Of a stretch of 64,000 nt of DNA, positions 57,741-64,000 are shown in pieces (within the stretch, counting starts at the first letter, position 1; each line of letters begins with the position of its first letter). The DNA is taken from positions 3,720,001 through 3,784,000 of the forward strand of contig MSED01000001.1 of assembly GCA_002099365.1 (NCBI GenBank), given 5' to 3'. The notes under the pieces are model-generated. The model did not search any database and was not told the origin of the DNA. It saw only the letters and a list, made by a program, of their open reading frames with translations. The translations under genes were made by a program, and so were the position numbers. The DNA is from Phialophora verrucosa. Lineage: Eukaryota; Ascomycota; Eurotiomycetes; Chaetothyriales; Herpotrichiellaceae.

Positions 57741-58553
57741 TCACTTGACGCCCTGCCTCTCCAATTCCCTCTCCCTCTCGAGCACCGAGTCCTCGAACTT
57801 GATGAGAAACACGGTGCGATTAGGCCATACGTCCGTGCTGGTATTGTGCGCACTGGCCTTACACGCGAAGCCCGCCGAATCACAAACCCCCTCGATGATG
57901 CCGGCAATATACGCCGCCACCGACAATTGATTCATCTCCTTGGGCACAGAGATGTATTGATTCGTCACCGGCGTGTTGTCAATGATCATGTACTCAGCGG
58001 GATTAGTGGTGCTTTGCTCCAGACTGTCCGCCGGCCGCGAGAACAACAGTGGATATAATTTTGTCGTCAGCAGGTTCAACAACGGCAACAATCTCAAGGG
58101 CCGGTTTGAATCCGCTCTTCCACTCCCGCTACTCCCCCCTCCGCTGGTGCTCGACCCGCCCATCGGACTCGCCCTGTAGAGCAGGAGATCCAACAACTTG
58201 ACACCCAGAGGGTATCCCTGCTCGTTCAGTCTTTTCTCAAAGTCCTGAATGCCCTTGACTCTTTTGTGCGCGTAGGCCACCATCTCCATGAACAGGAACG
58301 CGAAGCTTGATCTGGACAATTCGGCATTGCGGGAGCGGTTGAGGTTGCGGTCGTAGATTGTCTTGCGGGTGGATGGGTAGCGCAGCGTGGAGGTCGAGGT
58401 TATGGAGGAGGGTGTGCCTGAGGCAGGCCGATCGCCTCGTTCAGGAAGGATTGTTGTGGCCGAGGACGAGACGGAGTATTGGGAGAGATGTCGGGAGGGG
58501 GAGGAGGTGTGACTCGGAGGATAGTTTGTCAGGGAGGAGGGGACGGCGGCCAT
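57741..58553 (-). CDS. TRS31: TRAPP complex core subunit Trs31 (TRAPPC5)
   Basis: Trs31 is a Bet3-family subunit of the TRAPP complexes, which act as exchange factors for Ypt1/Rab GTPases in ER-Golgi and endosomal traffic. The ATG at 58553 lies in a strong context ('atccatggc') and gives 270 residues in one exon. After a Ser/Thr/Pro-rich N-terminal extension of about 75 residues, the Bet3-fold core appears: 'SSFAFLFMEMVAYAHKRV', 'LNEQGYPLGVKLLDLL', 'LLTTKLYPLLFSRPADSLEQ', 'YMIIDNTPVTNQYISVPKEM' and 'VAAYIAGIIEGVCDSAGF'. The core is interrupted by a Gly/Ser insertion near residues 145-160. The longer N-terminus compared with yeast is usual for filamentous fungi. Confidence 0.9.
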   Translation of the reverse strand: MAAVPSSLTNYPPSHTSSPSRHLSQYSVSSSATTILPERGDRPASGTPSSITSTSTLRYPSTRKTIYDRNLNRSRNAELSRSSFAFLFMEMVAYAHKRVKGIQDFEKRLNEQGYPLGVKLLDLLLYRASPMGGSSTSGGGSSGSGRADSNRPLRLLPLLNLLTTKLYPLLFSRPADSLEQSTTNPAEYMIIDNTPVTNQYISVPKEMNQLSVAAYIAGIIEGVCDSAGFACKASAHNTSTDVWPNRTVFLIKFEDSVLERERELERQGVK

Positions 58554-58943
58554 GGATCCTGAGGATGGGAAGGATAGCAAGAACCGAGCTCTATATCATC
58601 CCAGCGACATTGTGTAGCAACTGAATGACAAGGTTCCGTGAGAATGGCCTCGAGAGTCTCAGCCTCGTACTTCGAGTGCCTCAAAACGGGAGAGGAAGGT
58701 TATCCGAGCCATTTCTGCGGGGAATGCGACTGAGCCTCGCTAAACCTTCCGCATTCAAAAGATGGATAAACTCAAACCACGCAGCGTTTGAAGAGAGACA
58801 GCAAAACTTGAAGAAGGGTACTGTATGTAGATGCAGAGGTACTGTATACAGAATAAAAAGTACCCTCCGATAAGGAGGGAGGGAACTCAACCACCGTCCC
58901 CTGGGTTCTAAGAGCTCCGAGGGCCCCCTCCCCCCCGCTAATC

Positions 58944-58973
58944 AAGCTTGTTCATTCATTGACGAACAAGCTT
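58944..58973. terminator. 10-bp perfect inverted repeat (hairpin)
   Basis: 'aagcttgttc' at 58944-58953 and 'gaacaagctt' at 58964-58973 are exact inverted copies with a 10-base loop. It follows a C-rich run. As RNA it would fold as a stable stem; a transcript-end or protein-binding role is possible but unproven. Confidence 0.4.
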
Positions 58974-59162
58974 CAAGCCCTACTCCCAGAGGACTGTCCT
59001 ACAGACTGTGACTAGAGATTCACCGACTTCGTGTATGAAAGGCGAAGCGGCACGCAGGTTGTCCCGACGCTGCAGTTCCTGACGGTATTGCGATTCGCAA
59101 TGCGCCACACAATGGAGGGTCCAAAGGTGGCGAAATCATCACGACCAGCACGACGGACAGGT

Positions 59163-59206
59163 TTGCAGGTAGGTGGATAGGTATACAGGTATGCAGGTAG
59201 GTGGAT
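59163..59206. repeat. short degenerate repeat 'caggtaggtggat'
   Basis: 'caggtaggtggataggta' and 'caggtaggtggatgggtc' occur about 24 bases apart, with 'acaggta' words between them. It is a simple intergenic minisatellite. Confidence 0.6.
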
Positions 59207-59764
59207 GGGTCGTGAGCAGGTCAGAAAACCGCTCGACAAAAACAACGCTGTCGCAAGTAACCACCGTCGAGGACCATGTCTCGGTCAAGTTCAGCTGAAG
59301 ACTGGCCAGACTGACTTGAAAGAGCAGAGCAGGGGCTCGTTTGTCGGCGTCTCAACCTCCGGAACGTGTCTTCCGCTTCGAAATACCTGCCCTACTTTAG
59401 GCGGTATTGACGTGGGACTGTATTGGGACAGTTGACAAGTGCTGGAGGGTTGCCCGGGGACTTTTCGAGTTTTGCGCAATCGCAACTTTCAGCAAGTTAG
59501 CAACGTGGATGGCTACGAAAGCCAGCTAGGGGACATCCGAAGTACGGCATGGAGTGGCCGGTCATATAGTGTTCACATATGTTGTTCAAGCTGGCTGGCT
59601 ACTGCTGCAGGCCTCTTTGCTGGGGGTGGTAGACCTCCCCTTAACACCTGCACCCTGGACGACGTTTCCTGACCGGTACGAACACCGCTTCCACAGATGT
59701 TTCCGTGGTCTCAACGACACGTGCCAACCAATGATTGGATCTGCCTCTACACAGCGAGTCCCGC

Positions 59765-61504
59765 CTAGGCCGGGTTCGGCTCTATATCCGCTTCTTTCTT
59801 GTTTATCAGTCGATCACTCTGTACTAACTGTTCCTCCCATTCGTGGAACGCCTTCTGTCGCTGTCTAGAGTTCCACTGTAACGTTCTGGATATACTGTTG
59901 ACCCAATCTTCACTTCGACGGCCCGGGGGCATGACGTTGGCGAAGGGATATCTGGAGGCCGAGATTGTTACATAGTCACCCGGGAAGAGTTCGATTCTGC
60001 ACTGTTGTCAATTCCGTCCCCTTCCGAAAACCGGGTATATCGACTTACCTTTCCCTCCCATCGAAACTTGCCCAGGAATTCGACCTTGCATCGTACGGAA
60101 CTCCCAATCGAAGGACAATGGTGTCTGGGAGAATGATGGGGCGGAACGAAAGCGTATGCGCACATATAGCCGTCACAAGGATGACCGGATTCTCCGGGTG
60201 ACACAGTGACCCGCCAGCAGCAAGATTGTACGCAGTCGACCCAGTGGGAGTGGCCACGCAAATTCCGTCCGCTTGTACCGTCGTCAAGTGCTCTTCATCT
60301 CCAAAGAGCTCAATGGTGGACATGGTCGGATTAGGGCCCCTGTCGACGACGATATCATTGAGGATCTCGAACGTCCGGTCTGGTATGTGCGTGTTGCGAT
60401 CATCGGCCTCCTCGCCGATCAATTCTTCCACGATGTCTCGGCGCTCGGCGTCGTCGTCTCGTTTGTGGGATCGCATCACCGTGCCTTCGAACCGTAGTCG
60501 CAGACTGATGGTCACGCCGTCTTTGAGCGCTTGCGAGAGGATGTGCTGGTAGTTTTCGAAGTCGAATTTCGTGAGAAAGCCCAAAGAGCCCAGGGCGAAG
60601 GACAGGACGGGTGGCACCACCCTCTGAAACAGCCAGCTCGCGTAAAGAACGGTCCCGTCGCCGCCGAGGGTGATGACGAAATCGAACGTGTGAGGATGTT
60701 TCCGCGCCAGCTCCGTGTCCCAGTATTTGAGCCGGTCTCCAACACTAGGATCTTCGGCAACAAGGCCTTCGGCATCGAAGGTCGGGTTGTCCTTCAAATT
60801 GTCCTCGACGTAGACAATGTAGGGCACAGACCGGTCCTTGGACAACAGCCACCTCGTCACCTCCCTCGTCTTGACGATCAACGTCTTGTCATATATCTTT
60901 GTGAGCAGGAATATGGCCCGCACTTTCAGCTTGACCTTCAGATTGCCCAGTCTCTTTGCAAGGGTGCGTACACTCATAGCCATGTCGCTCAACTGCTTCT
61001 TCGTGAGCAGGCGAGATTGGGTCGTGCGGACCAGATCTTTGCTCGCGTCCCGGTCATTTTGGTCAGACTTGGACTCCGGTTCGACCTCGTCGATCTGTTC
61101 CAGTTGGGACTCGACTTTGGGTTGTTGACCAAGGGAACTCTTCTCGACGAGCTTGTGGACCAGGCATTGTGACATGGACCGTCCAGGTGTGATTCTCTTG
61201 GGCCTTTCGACTGTCGGGGTTTCGAGGAGGACGGTTGACGACTTGCGGCGGCGCGCTCCTTCGGTGTCGAAGACAACCTGCGAAGTGGAATCGTTCAGCC
61301 ACTCGAGGTCCGGATCGCGACCCGGAGAACTCACCTCTATCTTTCTATTGTATTCATCCTCACTGCTCGAGCCGCTATGGTGAAACTGCCAGAATGACCC
61401 GTGTTAGTTTTTTTGGCCCTTGAGTTTGTACTGGCACATACATCATCGGGCAGGCGGCCGCCAATGCTGTGGCTCAGGTGAGGGGCAGCATTCGAGTCCG
61501 ACAT
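59765..61504 (-). CDS. ATP-NAD kinase (Utr1/Yef1 type)
   Basis: NAD kinase phosphorylates NAD (and often NADH) to NADP(H), the main NADPH source for biosynthesis and redox defence. I infer four exons: 61504-61442, 61385-61335, 61277-60049 and 59996-59765, with introns 61386-61441 (56 nt), 61278-61334 (57 nt) and 59997-60048 (52 nt). All are GT..AG and restore the frame, giving 524 residues. The diagnostic 'GGDGT' lies near residues 243-247. 'LGSLGFLTKFDFE' follows, then 'ADGICVATPTGSTAYNLAAGGSL', the NAD-binding loop. The last exon supplies the C-terminal 'IELFPGDYVTISASRYPF'. The N-terminal 130 residues are acidic and Ser-rich without a clear mitochondrial presequence, so a cytosolic enzyme is likely. 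Confidence 0.92.
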
Positions 61505-61996
61505 GTCGTGTCTAGGATGAGGAAGGGGGGGGACAGAGGTCTCAGTCACGATGCCATGATCAATATATCAGGCGCCGGTGCATTGTGGCTTCAATTTGAA
61601 CTCGCACACACTCCTCGTACCGGGCTTCATCTGTCCGGAATCTTCATCATCAACTGTGTCCAATGACGAACGAGGCGCATGAAGCATGGCGTCGGTGGCC
61701 CGCGCTGTCTGCTTATGTAAATCACTCCGGAGACCTTTACTGACTAACAATCCTTTTCTGGAAAATGCATCAAGCATTCCAACCTTCGATATACATACAT
61801 AAGGCAGAGCCTCTCTAGTGGCGTGATCAATGGGCAAGAACCATCTTCCAAGCCGACTGAGGCCGGAAAAGGACACGGATGCCCAGATGCTATTCGAGAA
61901 GCTGTCCTATCTATACAACAATCAAATTCTTCGCTCAGTGGGTATCACGCAATTTGTTCTTGGTCATAATCATAAGTTCGTGACGGTCACCGCAGT
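61505..61996. other. intergenic region upstream of NAD kinase
   Basis: This 492-bp region lies between the NAD kinase start and the stop of the ubiquitin protease on the same strand. It should contain the NAD kinase promoter and the protease 3' UTR. No gene or strong repeat is seen. Confidence 0.55.
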
Positions 61997-63943
61997 TCAA
62001 AGTACCGATACAACCGCTGATCCCCTGGCATGCGAGTCTTTCGCATGATCCGGTACGTCAGTCGCCGTCTTCATGGCAGGGAATACCAACTCGCTTTGCT
62101 TCTCATGGTCTTTAGCCGGAGGAGCTTTGATAGGCGAGCTGCCATCAGACGATGCAGATGTCGTGTCTCGAGAAAACTCGCTGGATACGTCAATTTCAGA
62201 GGGAGACCCAAGAATATCATCGTCGGACGCTTTGCTCATTATATCTTCCGATGCATCCGTCGGGTCTTGGGCTGGCTCTGGGCGGATCTGCGGAAACCCA
62301 GCTTCAATCTCCTCCATGTCAAGCTCCGTACTGATAGGAGGTGCAGCGCCCTGGACTGCGACCTCCCTTTGCGATCCCGTTGGAGGCAACGAGGACACGG
62401 CTTCGTAAAACAGCATGAAAGCATTCCCCCGGGCCAGCACTTCGTCCTCAGAGATCTTGGTCACTCTCTCGTCGTTGAAGGAAAACCAGTCCTTATCTCG
62501 CTTTCCGAGTGCAATATAGTGGCCATCATGGTGGCTGCCATAATGCGTGACAACGCATTTCAGCTCGTAGACGGCTTCGACAGTGTTATGTTCTTCGTCA
62601 AGTGGAGCACACCATCTACTCAAAAAGTCCAACCTTGCCGGAAAGCTGACCGGTGCCGTATTCTTCAATTGATTCCCGAAGTTATCGAAAATGCTTCGAT
62701 TGATGTGCAAGACCAGGTCCTTGGGTAAACGTCCGATAGTGACCTGTTTTGCTTTGGTGCGCAAGACGGACCGGATTTCTTTTTCAACCTCGTCGCCCGA
62801 TGCCCCTGCCTTGCTATCATTAACATCTGCGGATTTGGCGACTCTCTCAGCTCGCGCTAGTCTTGTACAGTTTTCACATTCGACTCCCTCGATCTCCTCT
62901 GGTGTAGTGTATTCATCGAGCAAGGTCTTGATATTGCTCTCGCCTTGCAGTCCGAGGTTCAACGTCAGACAATTGAACTGAGTGAGAGAGAGGCCTTCGG
63001 TGAAGCCGCAAGTCTCGCATACGAGGCACTGTGCGGTCATGCCTTCGATGGGATTGCGCAACTCGTGGCGTGGCAGGTATGATGACGAATTGACGCGACC
63101 GACATTGTGCGCTGGCTGTGTCGCCATATGCTCTTCCAAGACCACTCTGGTGGTGGCGTCCGATGATTCCACTGTGCCCAGACACTCCAAACCAGCGGTA
63201 GTAGGTCGTCTTAGGCGCTTTGAATAATGCTTGGCCTCCTTTTCAACCGCATCAAGGACCCGCGAGAAATATTCTTGCGCATCCTGCTGCTGCCAACTAT
63301 CCATCGATTTCAGCACTCTGGGGGTCCAAAGCACGGTCGTCCGACAACTCGAACCCCCCAATTGCTCAAGGAAAGCCACCAGTGCCCGGTGTGTGGGCGC
63401 AGGTATGTCGTATATGTCGCACAACTTCTCACTCTCCACAAGGTACTCGAAAAATGCTGGCAGAGAAGCGAACCCTTGGAGGACACTGTTCTGGTAGCAG
63501 GAGTTGTCCCAGTTTCCCAGGCCGGGAGGCCCAATGTCACTACCCAAGGACATCAAGGGACCCGACAGACTCCTGACCTTCTGCAGTGCCAGCGGTAATT
63601 GTGGCTGTCCAAATATCCTCCGCACGGCCTCTTGTTTTGCAAGCATGTCTCCGAAGTTGGCCGGCTTAAATGTTGCTTCTTCCGGACTCAGGTGGCCCAG
63701 TCGGACCAAGCCATATTGCATGGCGTAAATTAGAGGAGACGGGATAACGCATAGGATTAATTCGTAGATGGATCGCTTGATCGTGGACGGCCAGGCGTCG
63801 AAGAAGGATAGAGCATAGTATCCCAATACCAGCAAGGCAAGCGTAGATATGATCTTCGTCTGAGTAGGATATGAGGTGGTCTGTGTGGGAGACCCAAAAT
63901 CGTAGGATGGGCTTTCGTTTGCCCTAGCCGGGAGGTTGCTCAT
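61997..63943 (-). CDS. ubiquitin carboxyl-terminal hydrolase with N-terminal membrane anchor
   Basis: This single-exon cysteine protease of the USP family (648 residues) removes ubiquitin. A hydrophobic stretch near residues 31-50 ('IISTLALLVLGYYALSFF') and a second near 60-80 suggest an N-terminal anchor, as in yeast Ubp1 (ER) and animal USP30 (mitochondria). The Cys box reads 'GLGNWDNSCYQNSVLQ' with catalytic Cys149. The QQDAQE block is at about 219-224. Two CxxC pairs (306/309 and 356/359) could form the zinc ribbon. The His box is 'HYGSHHDGHYIAL' with His475, followed by 'FSFNDERV' (Asn490/Asp491). The C-terminal 130 residues are acidic and disordered. The ATG at 63943 is used. All catalytic elements are intact. 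Confidence 0.92.
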   Translation of the reverse strand: MSNLPARANESPSYDFGSPTQTTSYPTQTKIISTLALLVLGYYALSFFDAWPSTIKRSIYELILCVIPSPLIYAMQYGLVRLGHLSPEEATFKPANFGDMLAKQEAVRRIFGQPQLPLALQKVRSLSGPLMSLGSDIGPPGLGNWDNSCYQNSVLQGFASLPAFFEYLVESEKLCDIYDIPAPTHRALVAFLEQLGGSSCRTTVLWTPRVLKSMDSWQQQDAQEYFSRVLDAVEKEAKHYSKRLRRPTTAGLECLGTVESSDATTRVVLEEHMATQPAHNVGRVNSSSYLPRHELRNPIEGMTAQCLVCETCGFTEGLSLTQFNCLTLNLGLQGESNIKTLLDEYTTPEEIEGVECENCTRLARAERVAKSADVNDSKAGASGDEVEKEIRSVLRTKAKQVTIGRLPKDLVLHINRSIFDNFGNQLKNTAPVSFPARLDFLSRWCAPLDEEHNTVEAVYELKCVVTHYGSHHDGHYIALGKRDKDWFSFNDERVTKISEDEVLARGNAFMLFYEAVSSLPPTGSQREVAVQGAAPPISTELDMEEIEAGFPQIRPEPAQDPTDASEDIMSKASDDDILGSPSEIDVSSEFSRDTTSASSDGSSPIKAPPAKDHEKQSELVFPAMKTATDVPDHAKDSHARGSAVVSVL

Positions 63944-64000
63944 GTCGACCCGAAGGACACGAGGAGGGGGCTTTCGAGGGGACGTTCGCTATTCGGAAAA

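Larger units (their letters stand above)
58554..59764. other. intergenic region upstream of TRS31 and 3' of NAD kinase
   Basis: This 1.2-kb region has no recognisable protein. It contains a C-run (58,925-58,936), a hairpin (58,944-58,973), and a degenerate 'caggtaggtggat' repeat at about 59,163-59,206. Small open frames at 58,625-58,873 and 59,554-59,868 have no domains. Confidence 0.5.

Noticed and set aside
58625..58873. 82-codon protein gene
   Set aside because: It has no recognisable domain, lies directly upstream of the TRS31 start on the opposite strand, and its composition gives no coding signal I trust.
61337..61549. Separate 70-codon gene upstream of NAD kinase
   Set aside because: It contains the NAD kinase ATG (61504) and two splice donors; joining exons 1-3 restores one frame, so it is the unspliced 5' end of that gene.
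59765..64000. tRNA genes in the gene-rich part
   Set aside because: A visual scan for 'gttcga' B-box words found only isolated matches without a fitting A-box or cloverleaf.

Overview
The window looks like a nuclear scaffold of a filamentous ascomycete (Pezizomycotina). The right part carries compact fungal genes with short 52-131 nt GT..AG introns (POL12, SNF4, MFAP1, TRAPP, NAD kinase, a cAMP-receptor-like GPCR). The left part is a 38 kb AT-rich block that has been through very heavy RIP (repeat-induced point mutation). I cannot name the species. Large AT-rich isochores of this kind are known from RIP-competent fungi, including many Dothideomycetes.

Bases 1-38,350 are a graveyard of nested transposons. 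CpA and its complement TpG are almost gone: in bases 1-600 I count one CA and no TG, while CpG remains. CAG/CAA and TGG codons have become TAG/TAA, and ATG is almost absent, so no ordinary ORF survives. Frames can still be followed by reading through TAA/TAG. From left to right they show: (1) a minus-strand Ty3/gypsy chromovirus 3' part (chromodomain, integrase, RNase H) at 1-1,700; (2) unassigned decayed sequence with a 30-bp tandem repeat; (3) a complete Ty3-type element at 4,702-16,394 with two 299-bp LTRs, gag-pol, and about 3.8 kb of extra coding-like sequence between integrase and 3' LTR; (4) unassigned decayed sequence with two tandem repeats; (5) a hAT DNA transposon (about 22,100-30,800) split by a chromovirus with 363-bp LTRs at 23,339-29,530; (6) a small, less mutated inverted-repeat block near 31,929-32,080; (7) a minus-strand Ty3 element (about 32,080-36,828) apparently inserted in (8) a minus-strand Ty1/copia element whose probable 5' LTR forms the edge of the block near 38,704.

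Bases 38,705-64,000 are balanced in composition and carry eleven genes I can support: an SDR epimerase (-), a low-complexity hypothetical protein (+), DNA polymerase alpha subunit B (-), a class V GPCR (-), a PDR16-like Sec14 protein (+), SNF4/AMPK gamma (+), a lipocalin-like protein (-), MFAP1 (+), TRAPP subunit Trs31 (-), NAD kinase (-) and a membrane-anchored ubiquitin protease (-). Introns were placed by hand from GT..AG, branch-like sites, frame and family conservation. The functions are mostly housekeeping (replication, splicing, vesicle traffic, NADP supply, energy and lipid control) and do not form a pathway cluster. The 3.2 kb at 54,496-57,740 has no gene I can defend.
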